Source: Pratylenchus scribneri
Lineage: Eukaryota > Nematoda > Chromadorea > Rhabditida > Pratylenchidae
NCBI GenBank assembly: GCA_030063045.1
Contig: JAQSEB010000056.1
Span: 358,501-422,500, forward strand
Reading direction: 5' to 3'
DNA length: 64,000 bases
In this document: positions 1 through 11,805 of the stretch, one piece after another
Layout: every line of letters starts with the position of its first letter
How positions within the stretch are numbered: the stretch's first letter is position 1
Made by a program: the position numbers and the translations under genes
The notes under the pieces: model-generated
Database searches by the model: none
Told to the model about the DNA's origin: nothing
Seen by the model: only the letters and a program-made list of their open reading frames with translations

Positions 1-14
1 TCTTCTTTGCTGAG

Positions 15-498
15 TTATGACTCGTCAAAGTCGCTGGCAATGAAACGGCCGGCAATGAAACGCCCTCCTGCGAAATTTTTTAGATGTAATTTTTTTTTTA
101 TCATTTTTAGTCTAAATAATAAAATTGATGTGAAGCAAGACGAAAATGCCATATTCTAATTTAGTTTTTCTTTTCATCCACTATTTAAGCATTTCAAACA
201 TTTAAATTTCATTAATATTATTTTAATAATTAATTCCATTTTCAAATAATTTGACTTACCACGCCCTTGGGTCACGATTGCGTGGTGGAAAATGTTGGGA
301 AGGGCAATACGGCGGAAACGGCGCGGTCCAATGCGAAATCGCTGGAAAATATTTTAATTAAATTTCTTTAATTTATTCCCCCGATTTTACGCGTGCGATT
401 AATCGGTATGTTATGACATAAATAACATTGGCATTGTTGAGAGGGCATTGGCGATTTCTTCGATTGTGGCCCTGGGAGTGGCATTGGGAACAGGGCAT
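15..498 (-). CDS. Small zinc-knuckle-like basic protein (candidate)
   Basis: Three-exon model on the minus strand: 498-427, 341-260, 67-15 (68 aa, phase-consistent). The first exon starts at an ATG with an in-frame stop just upstream and encodes a Cys/His cluster, C-x2-C-x4-H-x6-C followed by Pro, resembling the zinc knuckle of nucleic-acid-binding and MULE-type proteins, although the last spacing is longer than the usual x4. Exon 2 is Arg/Phe-rich (RFRIGPRRFRRIALP) and exon 3 has a duplicated GRFIA before a short acidic end. The donor of exon 1 (GTTATT) is weak; the donor of exon 2 (GTAAGT) and the acceptors are good. The region is clearly richer in GC than its surroundings. It could also be a gene fragment or transposon remnant. 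Confidence 0.35.
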
Positions 499-509
499 TT
501 TTTAAAATT

Positions 510-1720
510 GTATTTTTAAATCAAATTTTTATCTGAATTTTTATATAAATTTTCAAAATAATTTTAAATCATTTCTTATATTTTATTAAAATTTATTTTA
601 TTTCTTATTTATTTATTCATTATTTATTAAATTTGATTAAATAATCTTTTATATCATCATAATTAAATAAACATTTCTCAAGGCACACTAAACAAAATTT
701 GTTAATTGACATCGTCAACAAATGAAATAAAATTCCATGAGCGATGTGTGTGGGCTGTGTGGATGGGGCTGGAGGTTAAAAAACACTTCCCATCCATTAA
801 TCAAAAATCAATAATCAACCTACAAGGATGTGAAACAATAGAAAAAGGGAGGAAGAGGGGAATTAAAAAAAAGAAAATGCGGTAGGATAAATTCCGCAAA
901 AATTAATTGTGGAAATGAAATGAGAATTAAGAGTGAAAAAAGATGACAATTGACAACATCTTCTTGGCAGCTGATTAGTTAATTTTCACGTAAAAGAAAA
1001 CATAACGAAGAAAAGGACACAATGCTGAATATTGTCCTACATAAATTTCCTTAATTTTATTAGGATTCGATTGTAGAGTAAATACATCAAACTTTAAAAT
1101 TAGAGCAATGTTTTTAAATGGTTTGTTCATTTAGTCATTTTTGGCAAATTAGTTTCACTTTCATAGGCTGAAAAGGACATTGGCAAAATCGAAAATCTGG
1201 CAAATTCATCGAAATATTTAATATTTATTGATTTGATAATCCAATTCCTGTGATGGTCAAAAATAGGTATAAATATTTTAAAATTAATTTAATGAAAGTA
1301 TTATGTATTTTATTCACTTTATTATTTTTTTAAATTTTATGATATTTCAATGTTTTGGAATTGCAACAAAAAATGCGAAAATGCGCCCACATTTAACAAT
1401 TTTATTAAAAAGTATGCAAAATTATTTATTTTGATGGATATTCAATTTAGGGTTGGCCGAGTCCGAGTACTCGACCACTCAATCGAGTATGTCGAGTATC
1501 TGAAAGTCGAGTATCGGGTTGAGTCTTTCGAGTCCGAGTCTCTGACGATCGAGTATCGAGTATTTTCGAGTCCTTTAAAAAAATTTTTCCTCCTTAAATT
1601 TTTACCAAAAATTTTTTTAATGAATTTAAATCAATAAATATGTTTAAAATCAAAAAATAATTTATTCTTCATCATCTTCATTTTCCAAATCTGATCCATT
1701 TAGGCCCAATGCTGGCAAAA
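510..1720. other. Intergenic AT-rich stretch
   Basis: No supportable gene. Positions 1449-1580 contain a run of GAGTAT/GAGTCC-type hexamer words; a 95-residue open frame across 1350-1637 is a by-product of that word repeat. Confidence 0.6.
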
Positions 1721-1728
1721 TGTTGGGT

Positions 1729-1746
1729 GGGGGGGGGGGGGGGGGG
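1729..1746. repeat. Poly-G tract
   Basis: A run of 18 G in an otherwise AT-rich region, about 100 bp before the satellite array. Similar G or C runs occur at 18.67, 35.10, 50.79 and 52.62 kb. Confidence 0.9.
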
Positions 1747-1850
1747 ATTAAAGTGGATAATAGGAGTGGCAAGGGATAAGGGTTAGGGGTACGGAGCATA
1801 ATATTCTCGCCAAGCCGGAAGCAAAACAGCCATACCAGGACTCGCGCCTT

Positions 1851-4800
1851 CTTAGGCTAATTTTTTGAAATTTTATAGGCTTAGGAAAATAGAATGAAAA
1901 ATATATATATTCCAATGATATGGAAGAATTAAAATCCTAGAATGCTTAAGAAATTTAATTTTGAAATTTCAAAGTTTGAGTAAAAATTCAAAAAATTAGC
2001 CTAAGAATTAGTCTATCTGAATATCAATTTTTTGAATTTTTACTCAAACTTTGAAATTTCAAAATTAAATTTCTTAGGCATTCTAGGATTTTAATTCTTC
2101 CATATCATTTGAATATATATATTTTTCATTCTATTTCCTAGGTCTATAAAAATTTCAAAAAATTAGCTTAAGAATTAGTCTATCAGAATATCAATTTTTT
2201 GAATTTTTACTCAAACTTTGAAATTTCAAAATTAAATTTCTTAGGCATTCTAGGATTTTAATTCTTCCATATCATTTGAATATATATATTTTTCATTCTA
2301 TTTCCTAGGTCTATAAAAATTTCAAAAAATTAGCTTAAGAATTAGTCTATCAGAATATCAATTTTTTGAATTTTTACTCAAACTTTGAAATTTCAAAATT
2401 AAATTTCTTAGGCATTCTAGGATTTTAATTCTTCCATATCATTTGAATATATATATTTTTCATTCTATTTCCTAGGTCTATAAAAATTTCAAAAAATTAG
2501 CTTAAGAATTAGTCTATCAGAATATCAATTTTTTGAATTTTTACTCAAACTTTGAAATTTCAAAATTAAATTTCTTAGGCATTCTAGGATTTTAATTCTT
2601 CCATATCATTTGAATATATATATTTTTCATTCTATTTTCCTAGGTCTATAAAAATTTCAAAAAATTAGCCTAAGAATTAGTCTATCAGAATATCAATTTT
2701 TTGAATTTTTACTCAAACTTTGAAATTTCAAAATTAAATTTCTTAGGCATTCTAGGATTTTAATTCTTCCATATCATTGGAATATATATATTTTTCATTC
2801 TATTTCCTAGGTCTATAAAAATTTCAAAAAATTAGCTTAAGAATTAGTCTATCAGAATATCAATTTTTTGAATTTTTACTCAAACTTTGAAATTTCAAAA
2901 TTAAATTTCTTAGGCATTCTAGGATTTTAATTCTTCCATATCATTGGAATATATATATTTTTCATTCTATTTCCTAGGTCTATAAAAATTTCAAAAAATT
3001 AGTTTAAGAATTAGTCTATCAGAATATCAATTTTTTGAATTTTTACTCAAACTTTGAAATTTCAAAATTAAATTTCTTAGGCATTCTAGGATTTTAATTC
3101 TTCCATATCATTTGAATATATATATTTTTCATTCTATTTCCTAGGTCTATAAAAATTTCAAAAAATTAGCTTAAGAATTAGTCTATCAGAATATCAATTT
3201 TTTGAATTTTTACTCAAACTTTGAAATTTCAAAATTAAATTTCTTAGGCATTCTAGGATTTTAATTCTTCCATATCATTTGAATATATATATTTTTCATT
3301 CTATTTCCTAGGTCTATAAAAATTTCAAAAAATTAGCTTAAGAATTAGTCTATCAGAATATCAATTTTTTGAATTTTTACTCAAACTTTGAAATTTCAAA
3401 ATTAAATTTCTTAGGCATTCTAGGATTTTAATTCTTCCATATCATTTGAATATATATATTTTTCATTCTATTTCCTAGGTCTATAAAAATTTCAAAAAAT
3501 TAGCTTAAGAATTAGTCTATCAGAATATCAATTTTTTGAATTTTTACTCAAACTTTGAAATTTCAAAATTAAATTTCTTAGGCATTCTAGGATTTTAATT
3601 CTTCCATATCATTTGAATATATATATTTTTCATTCTATTTCCTAGGTCTATAAAAATTTCAAAAAATTAGCTTAAGAATTAGTCTATCAGAATATCAATT
3701 TTTTGAATTTTTACTCAAACTTTGAAATTTCAAAATTAAATTTCTTAGGCATTCTAGGATTTTAATTCTTCCATATCATTTGAATATATATATTTTTCAT
3801 TCTATTTTCCTAGGTCTATAAAAATTTCAAAAAATTAGCTTAAGAATTAGTCTATCAGAATATCAATTTTTTGAATTTTTACTCAAACTTTGAAATTTCA
3901 AAATTAAATTTCTTAGGCATTCTAGGATTTTAATTCTTCCATATCATTTGAATATATATATTTTTCATTCTATTTCCTAGGTCTATAAAAATTTCAAAAA
4001 ATTAGCTTAAGAATTAGTCTATCAGAATATCAATTTTTTGAATTTTTACTCAAACTTTGAAATTTCAAAATTAAATTTCTTAGGCATTCTAGGATTTTAA
4101 TTCTTCCATATCATTTGAATATATATATTTTTCATTCTATTTTCCTAGGTCTATAAAAATTTCAAAAAATTAGCTTAAGAATTAGTCTATCTGAATATCA
4201 ATTTTTTGAATTTTTACTCAAACTTTGAAATTTCAAAATTAAATTTCTTAGGCATTCTAGGATTTTAATTCTTCCATATCATTTGAATATATATATTTTT
4301 CATTCTATTTCCTAGGTCTATAAAAATTTCAAAAAATTAGCTTAAGAATTAGTCTATCAGAATATCAATTTTTTGAATTTTTACTCAAACTTTGAAATTT
4401 CAAAATTAAATTTCTTAGGCATTCTAGGATTTTAATTCTTCCATATCATTGGAATATATATATTTTTCATTCTATTTCCTAGGTCTATAAAAATTTCAAA
4501 AAATTAGCCTAAGAATAAGTCTATCTGAATATCAATTTTTTGAATTTTTACTCAAACTTTGAAATTTCAAAATTAAATTTCTTAGGCATTCTAGGATTTT
4601 AATTCTTCAATATCATTGGAATATATATATTTTTCATTCTATTTCCTAGGTCTATAAAAATTTCAAAAAATTAGCTTAAGAATTAGTCTATCAGAATATC
4701 AATTTTTTGAATTTTTACTCAAACTTTGAAATTTCAAAATTAAATTTCTTAGGCATTCTAGGATTTTAATTCTTCCATATCATTTGAATATATATATTTT

Positions 4801-6363
4801 TCATTCTATTTTCCTAGGTCTATAAAAATTTTAAAAAATTAGCTTAAGAATTAGTCTACCTGAATATCAATTTATTGAATTTTTACTCAAACTTTGAAAT
4901 TTCAAAATTAAATTTCTTAGGCATTCTAGGATTTTAATTCTTCCATATCATTGGAATATATATATTTTTCATTCTATTTCCTAGGTCTATAAAAATTTCA
5001 AAAAATTAGCCTAAGAATTAGTCTATCTGAATATCAATTTTTTGAATTTTTACTCAAACTTTGAAATTTCAAAATTAAATTTCTTAAGCATTCTAGGATT
5101 TTAATTCTTTCATATCATTTGGATATATATATTTTTCATTCTATTTCCTAGGTCTATAAAAATTTCAAAAAATTAGCTTAAGAATTAGTCTATCAGAATA
5201 TCAATTTTTTGAATTTTTACTCAAACTTTGAAATTTTAAAATTAAATTTCTTAGGCATTCTAGGATTTTAATTCTTCCATATCATTGGAATATATATATT
5301 TTTCATTCTATTTCCTAGGTCTATAAAAATTTCAAAAAATTAGCTTAAGAATTAGTCTATCAGAATATCAATTTTTTGAATTTTTACTCAAACTTTGAAA
5401 TTTCAAAATTAAATTTCTTAGGCATTCTAGGATTTTAATTCTTCCATATCATTTGAATATATATATTTTTCATTCTATTTCCTAGGTCTATAAAAATTTC
5501 AAAAAATTAGCTTAAGAATTAGTCTATCAGAATATCAATTTTTTGAATTTTTACTCAAACTTTGAAATTTTAAAATTAAATTTCTTAAGCATTCTAGGAT
5601 TTTAATTCTTTCATATCATTTGGATATATATATTTTTCATTCTATTTCCTAGGTCTATAAAAATTTCAAAAAATTAGCTTAAGAATTAGTCTATCAGAAT
5701 ATCAATTTTTTGAATTTTTACTCAAACTTTGAAATTTTAAAATTAAATTTCTTAGGCATTCTAGGATTTTAATTCTTCCATATCATTGGAATATATATAT
5801 TTTTCATTCTATTTCCTAGGTCTATAAAAATTTCAAAAAATTAGCTTAAGAATTAGTCTATCAGAATATCAATTTTTTGAATTTTTACTCAAACTTTGAA
5901 ATTTCAAAATTAAATTTCTTAGGCATTCTAGGATTTTAATTCTTCCATATCATTTGAATATATATATTTTTCATTCTATTTTCTAGGTCTATAAAAATTT
6001 CAAAAAATTAGCCTAAGAATAAGTCTATCTGAATATCAATTTTTTGAATTTTTACTCAAACTTTGAAATTTCAAAATTAAATTTCTTAGGCATTCTAGGA
6101 TTTTAATTCTTCCATATCATTGGAATATATATATTTTTCATTCTATTTCCTAGGTCTATAAAAATTTCAAAAAATTAGCCTAAGAATTAGTCTATCTGAA
6201 TATCAATTTTTTGAATTTTTACTCAAACTTTGAAATTTCAAAATTAAATTTCTTAGGCATTCTAGGATTTTAATTCTTCAATATCATTGGAATAAATATA
6301 TTTTTCATTCTATTTCCTAGGTCTATAAAAATTTCAAAAAATTAGCCTAAGAATTAGTCTATC
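1851..6363. repeat. Satellite array, 167-bp unit, ~26 direct copies plus one inverted
   Basis: The marker TACTCAAACTTTGAAATTTC recurs at 2041, 2208, 2375, 2542, 2710 and onward, giving a 167-bp period (168 where one T is added before CCTAGG). Copies differ by few substitutions (CATTTGAAT versus CATTGGAAT, CTTAGGC versus CTTAAGC, TATTTCC versus TATTTTCC). The first ~147 bp (1851-1997) are the reverse complement of the unit, so the array opens with a head-to-head junction. The last copy breaks off near 6363. Each unit contains an alternating TA run and the palindrome CCTAGG. Root-knot nematodes are known to carry satellites of about this length; identity with a named one cannot be claimed. Confidence 0.97.
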
Positions 6364-6978
6364 TCTGATGATTAGGGCTGAGATTTTTATTGATATCAAT
6401 ATTATGTTTGCGAACTTAAAATAGCTTGAAAACCACGGAAAACATGTTTTATCGGTGTTTTTGTTGATTTTCATGATATTTTTGTCAATATTTTGGCAAT
6501 TTTTCGTAATTTTCGTCAATATTTTCAAGATTTTTTTACTAAATTTTATAGTTTTTAAAAAAATGAAAATTTTTGAAAAAAAATCGAATTTTTAAAAAAA
6601 TTTTTGACTCTTTTTGAAAAAAATGATCAAAAAATTGATTATGGCATTTTTTAAAAAATTGTATCGATCAATATAAAATTTCATTTTTGGAAATTGGAAA
6701 CGAATTTAAAAATTTTTTGTATAAAAAACATCGAAATATTAAGAATTTTAATCGAGAGTAAGAGTAATAGAAAAAGAAACATTTTTTTAAAAAATTTTAT
6801 TAAAATATGTCGTTTTTAAAAATTTTTCATCAATAGTTTCATTTTTACAATTAGGTCACAGTTTCGATCTCCTTCAGGGAAATTAGTTTTTTAGGCTACA
6901 TATTTTCATAATGAATTTTACACCTTCTAAAACAATACATTCACCAAACTTTTTATATTGATTATAAAATATTTTTAG
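6364..6978. other. AT-rich spacer after the satellite
   Basis: Poly-A/T-rich sequence with no convincing coding exon. If the gene starting at 6979 has a missing 5' exon it is either hidden here or lies beyond the satellite. Confidence 0.6.
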
Positions 6979-9900
6979 AGAGAAGAATTATCAAAAATCA
7001 GAAAACCTTTGGAAAGGAAAAAGAAGCTTATTCTGCGCCTTCATTCCAATCTGTACAAACTCTTCAGCGAAATGTTTGCCGGAAAACAAGCTCCAATGAT
7101 TCCAGCCTACCTTGACATTTCACCAATTATTCTACAATTTCACAATTGCAACAAATTGCTCAAATTAGCTGATTCTGATTTTGTCAACATTATGACCGGT
7201 CTATGCATCCAACTGGACATCACCCAAATCGTAAGTAAAAATGAATTTTTATATTTTTGCATTGTCAAATGAAGGTTTTCTTTAAATAGATCATAGTTTT
7301 TTAAGCTCATCGTTTTAGGGCTATTTTTATCTTTAATATTTCTTTCAAATTTGAAATAAAATATTTATATTTGAGCTTAAATTTGCATGATTGTGAGAAT
7401 CGACCTAGTATTGTAAACGCTATCCTGGCCCTAGCCTCTTAACCCTAATCAAAACCCTATTCTTATATCAAAAAAGGCATAATAATTAATTAAAAAATTT
7501 TTGATTTAAAATAAAATAACTGCCAGTAAAATAGTACATTCATATATACTAATTTTCTTTTTTTTTCCCAGAATCATTCAATGAATTTGCCACCATTGAT
7601 GAACTCTGTAAGTAATTTTTCTCTAATAATTTCTTAATTTAATATAAATAATAATTTTTAAAAAATAAAAAGGTACTTTTCGATTATTGGCAACCTTACC
7701 AAAAATTTTGAAAATCATTTCCTATGAATAATTAGGCTGCTTATCACGAATCTGCACTAATTTTTTTTCTAGCACTTCATTGACGTGAGTTACATACAGT
7801 GTTGAGCACTCGTACCTCGTACTCGTACTCGTACTACGAAAGTACGAGTACGAGCGATTTGAAATGGCCAGTACGAGGTACGAGTACGAATACGAGCCGA
7901 TTTTTCCTCGTACTTAGTCGTACCAAAAAGTACGATAAAAGTACGATATAAAGTCAAAATTTTAGAAGAAAATTGAACTATTTAGTAAAAAATTTGTAAA
8001 AATTTGTTCCATATCTATGCAATTCAACAAAAAATGTCTCTATTTTGACAAAAATATATCAATTTTGACAAAAATATATCTATTTTTGATTAAAAAATAA
8101 AAATTTATTTCAAAAAGTCGTAATTTTTAATTTCAAGTAAGTACGAGAAAGTACGAGTATGAGATACGAGGCCCAAAAATGGGTGGTACGAAAGTACGAG
8201 TACGAGTACGAGCCATCCGAAAAGGGCAGTACGAGGTACGAGTACGAGCAAATTTTGAAATGATCAACACTGTTACATAAAATTTAAAATTGAAAAAAAA
8301 AATAAAGGGTCACCTCTTTGGGTCGGAGTTCGAAAAAGTGAAAAAAAAATGTTCGGCCAAATTATAGTTCATTCTACTATCGACTATTTTGATGAGATGA
8401 AGTTGATAACAAATCGGTGCCGTTTAAACGACCTTTCGCTGTTTAAGCGTCCTTTTGCCTTTTAAGAGGACAATCATGCATTTCGCTTAAAATTCAACAT
8501 AAAAATTTACTAACTCACATCAATATCGCGCTAGACCAAAAATAAGTCCAGATTCGTGATTATCAGCCGAAATTACCCTTAGCTCATGATTTTCAGAATT
8601 TTTGGTTAGGGTGGTGGCCAATAACCGAAAAGTACTAATAAGGTATTAAATAAATTTTAAAATTATTTTTTTCAGCTCAAATATATGCTGATTCCAATCT
8701 CACATGTCACTTTTGATGAGCCAAATCCATATCAACTTCTTGAGCGTCCTTATCTGAGCAATGTTCGCGTACAAACATTCAATTCAAATGGCGATTTGCT
8801 TTGTTCCTCTCAACTTCTGCAACAAAATGGGTATTCTCCCTTATTAGGCAAAGAATTGATGCAAATCAGTCTGGCCTTTTGGGCAATGAATGTAAGTAAT
8901 AATTTTTAATTGAGTTTATTAGTAGGGAAACAAAAAATATGTTCAAATATGAATAGAAGCGGATTTTCCAAATTTGCATCCATCGAAACCGGTTTTTTTT
9001 CCATAAAATTTTTCGGTACTGTTTTGGTGTACAGTTTTTTCAAAAAATGGCTACATCATGGCCGGGCCCGTTTTTTCTCAAATTTTTTTTCAATTAAAAA
9101 ATAAGAAATTGAATTGGAATTATCACAACTATCAAGGATTTAGGTCTTGATTTGTTAAGCAAGATTTATTAAACTAAGATTAGAAAAATTATTTAAGTTT
9201 AAGCAAATTTCAAAACAGAAATAGAATTTATTTAGAATATACCTATTTTGTTTAATTCTAAATTAGTCTATAAATTGTAAAAAAACCGAAATAGGCTATA
9301 TAAGATATTAATAACTTCAGAGTAGTATTATGTTACACCATCTTTTTCATTCGAGATTCGACACAAAAAAAATGTCAAAAAAAAGATTCTGTTACATAAT
9401 ACTACTAACTTCTTCTAGGATTTTTATTTAATAAATTATTCTAAAACACATTTATTTATTTACAATTCTTTAAAACTTTAAATTTATAGAACATTCCAAT
9501 GCCGACATCAGAACATATTCAACGCAAAGCAGCGCAACTTCAGGAGGCTTTGATGTTCAATTATAATGTTCGACTTCCGAAAAAAGCCAGAGGGAAATAC
9601 AGCATAATATTGCCGGTAAGTTCTCCTTATTTATTATAGCACTTATATCATTAAGGATAAATTAGTTTTAAAAATTTGGTTTTTGAAATAAAATCTAATT
9701 TTGGTATGGATAAATTTATCTTTTAATTTAATTGATTTGCATAAATTTTATCTTAGTTAATAATGAAATCCAGAATGTACGACGAAAGATTTATTTTAAA
9801 AATAATTTTAATAATTAGAATTGAAATGATTTTGAATAATGAAGCCAGGATTTTTTTTATCAATTAGTCGATTTTTCTAAGCAATGGGACGTGACAATTG

Positions 9901-10741
9901 TTGGGGATGAAACAGTCTAACGTCGATGGTGATAGAGCTTCTGGGTCAATTTATTTAAGATTTTATAGGACATAAAATTGGCAACAAAATGAATGGCATT
10001 GGCCAATATTGGTTATATCCCAAGTTATAGCCAAAAAACCATTGGTTTAATAAAGTTGTGATTTTGGTCATTTTTTAGCTATAACTTGGGAAATATCCAA
10101 CATTGGTCAATGCTTTTGATATCTTTTTATCACCAATTTTATGTCTATAAAATCCTACATAAATTAACCCAGAACTTTACTTTACGACTATCGACACTAG
10201 ACCATTTCATATCTATATCTAAGTACGGGAAATTTTTAAAATAAATTTTCTTGAAAATGGATAAAGATAATCTATTTTAATTATTTAAATATTTAATTTC
10301 ACTTCATTAATTTTTCAGATTGGACCAGCTCCGCTGCTCCAAAACAATCAAATGACAAAAAGCAATAATGATGCCGAAATGGACCTTCCAAGAGAAAATG
10401 AACTTTCCGATGGTTATTGGATCTTATGGGACATTGTAAATGGAAGTTATACGTGGGAATGGATCATCGAGGGAATGAAGGAAAAGAAACCGAAAAAACA
10501 ACAAAAGAGAAAGCGAAAACTGCTTTTAAGAAAATTGACGACTAATTTGTTGGCTGCAGAGAAAAAAGCGACAAAAAATGGAAAAAATTCTCTGCAAAAT
10601 GGCCGAGGTCCCCGCCCACTAAACATCCACTCATCGGGACCGATTTTGCAAAAAAATGGAAGAATAATTGGAAGCATATCAAAAAGAAAAAGGAATATAT
10701 TTAAATTGAATATTATTTTATTATTGATAATTTGCATATGA
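6979..10741 (+). CDS. Unrecognised five-exon protein, basic C-terminus with terminal hydrophobic tail
   Basis: Exons 6979-7230, 7572-7607, 8676-8891, 9490-9615 and 10319-10741; every intron is phase 0 and the product is 350 aa as modelled. The first listed exon follows a normal acceptor (ATTTTTAG) and has no upstream ATG, so the true 5' end is missing. I do not recognise the family. Visible features: a helical N-terminal part (SEMFAGKQAPMIP), a middle part with LLERPYLSNVRVQTF and FWAMN, a Trp-rich patch (YWILWDIV, YTWEWI) near residue 230, then a strongly basic stretch (KKPKKQQKRKRK) and a last hydrophobic segment (FKLNIILLLIICI) that could be a tail anchor or fortuitous. Intron 2 hosts nested foldback elements and intron 4 another one. 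The splicing pattern argues for a real gene. Confidence 0.7.
7671..8640. mobile_element. Foldback (MITE-like) element with ~120-bp terminal inverted repeats
   Basis: The left arm (TACTTTTCGATTATTGGCAA..., 7672 to about 7800) matches the reverse complement of the right arm (about 8490 to 8638), sharing words such as TCACGAATCTG and GATGTGAGTTA. No transposase is present. It lies in intron 2 of the gene at 6979-10741 and carries a second element inside it. Confidence 0.8.
7798..8277. mobile_element. Nested foldback element built of GTACGA words
   Basis: Ends ACAGTGTTGAgCa / tGatCAACACTGT. Both flanks of the core consist of repeated GTACGA hexamers in opposite orientation, around an AT-rich centre with a repeated ATTTTGACAAAAATATAT. 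It is inserted inside the larger foldback element at 7671-8640. Confidence 0.85.
9916..10208. mobile_element. Foldback MITE with ~75-bp arms
   Basis: The arm starting GAAACAGTCTAACGTCGATGG matches the reverse complement of the end (CTATCGACACTAGACCATTTC); inner arms carry CCAAGTTATAGC / GCTATAACTTGG. It lies in the last intron of the 6979-10741 gene. A diverged half copy starts near 41169. Confidence 0.85.
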
Positions 10742-10890
10742 TGATTTTATATTATTTTGACTGTTGTTAAGTTTTTAAAGTTTATAAAATTTTGCTCACT
10801 CATTAATCAGTGCAGACAAATTCATCAATGGAAAGTTTTGATACATGGATTGGCGGAAGGGCGAACACTTAAGCTATTTTTTTTATAAAT

Positions 10891-11082
10891 TTATTCCATA
10901 TAATCTTTTTTTAAACCTAAACTTTTTTGATGCAATTTTGAATAAACATTCAATTGGCTTAATGGAAAGTCGTAAATGCCCATGTTCCCTAAAATTATGT
11001 CCGGTCTTGGCATAGTCCATTCCCCGATAATAAATACATCAAAGTGAATTGTTTTGTCACCTAACAATTCTTCCATATGAGT
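10891..11082 (-). CDS. Possible 3' exon of an unrecognised gene
   Basis: Open frame of 63 codons preceded by an acceptor-like TTATTTAAG and read in phase 0 from ACT CAT ATG. It contains HFDVFIIGEWTMPRPD and IILGNMGIYDFPLSQLN, which look like folded protein rather than random AT-rich translation, but I do not recognise them. No clearly matching upstream exon was found; a minus-strand ATG frame at 11501-11430 (MAAQMFWKRTT...) does not join in phase. It may be a pseudogene fragment. Confidence 0.3.
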   Translation of the reverse strand, partial: THMEELLGDKTIHFDVFIIGEWTMPRPDIILGNMGIYDFPLSQLNVYSKLHQKSLGLKKDYME

Positions 11083-11805
11083 CTTAAATAATAATTTTTG
11101 GTCTATTTTACTATGCCTATTAAATTAAAAGAAAATCAGCTCAACAATTCATCAATCTGGACTGGATGTCAAATTTTAATTTTTACTCAATCTTTGAAAT
11201 TTCAAAATTAATTTTTATTTTCTTTTTATGAATTTACCATATTAAAAGACATAAAATTGAATAATTTGGACATCATTTAAAAAAATGTTTTAATAAAATA
11301 CATTTAAATTACAATTTTTAAATTTATGCCATTTAAAAATTTATTAATATTCTTCAATAAATGTCGAAATTATGAATTATTTCCTCTCCTAACATTATTA
11401 TCACTAAAGTTTTAATAATATTATTGGTTGTTTAAATGGCCACAACGGGTGTCGAATTCGACGCTTGTGGTCCTCTTCCAAAACATTTGGGCAGCCATTT
11501 AAATTATTTATCAAATTCTGTTCGATATATGTACTCTACTAAAAATAATAATTTTTAATAAATCGTAATAATTTTTGAGGTGTCCAGTAGAAAATATTTA
11601 TATTAATTTATAATAACTTTTTTTAATAATAAAGATTATTTCATAAATTTGAGAATTTTTATGATAATTTGTAAAATGCAATTCAATTGGTAAAATTTGA
11701 TTTTTTGGTGATATTTTAATCGGAATAGTTGGCATCAATTGAGATGTCATTTTTTGCCATTTTCTTCTTCTTCTCAAATCCATTTAAATCTCTCCCAATC
11801 TGATT
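11083..11805. other. Spacer with a small perfect palindrome
   Basis: Mostly AT-rich. A GC-richer island near 11435-11475 has the perfect 12-bp palindrome GTCGAATTCGAC flanked by CCACAA and TTGTGG. A short stretch near 11184-11208 resembles a piece of the 167-bp satellite unit. No gene is supportable. Confidence 0.5.

Noticed and set aside
1350..1637. 95-codon ORF with VEYRVE-type repeats
   Set aside because: Generated by the GAGTAT/GAGTCC hexamer repeat; no homology or splice context.
1851..6363. Regularly spaced repeats resembling a CRISPR array
   Set aside because: The full 167-bp unit is repeated with no unique spacers; this is tandem satellite DNA in a eukaryotic context.
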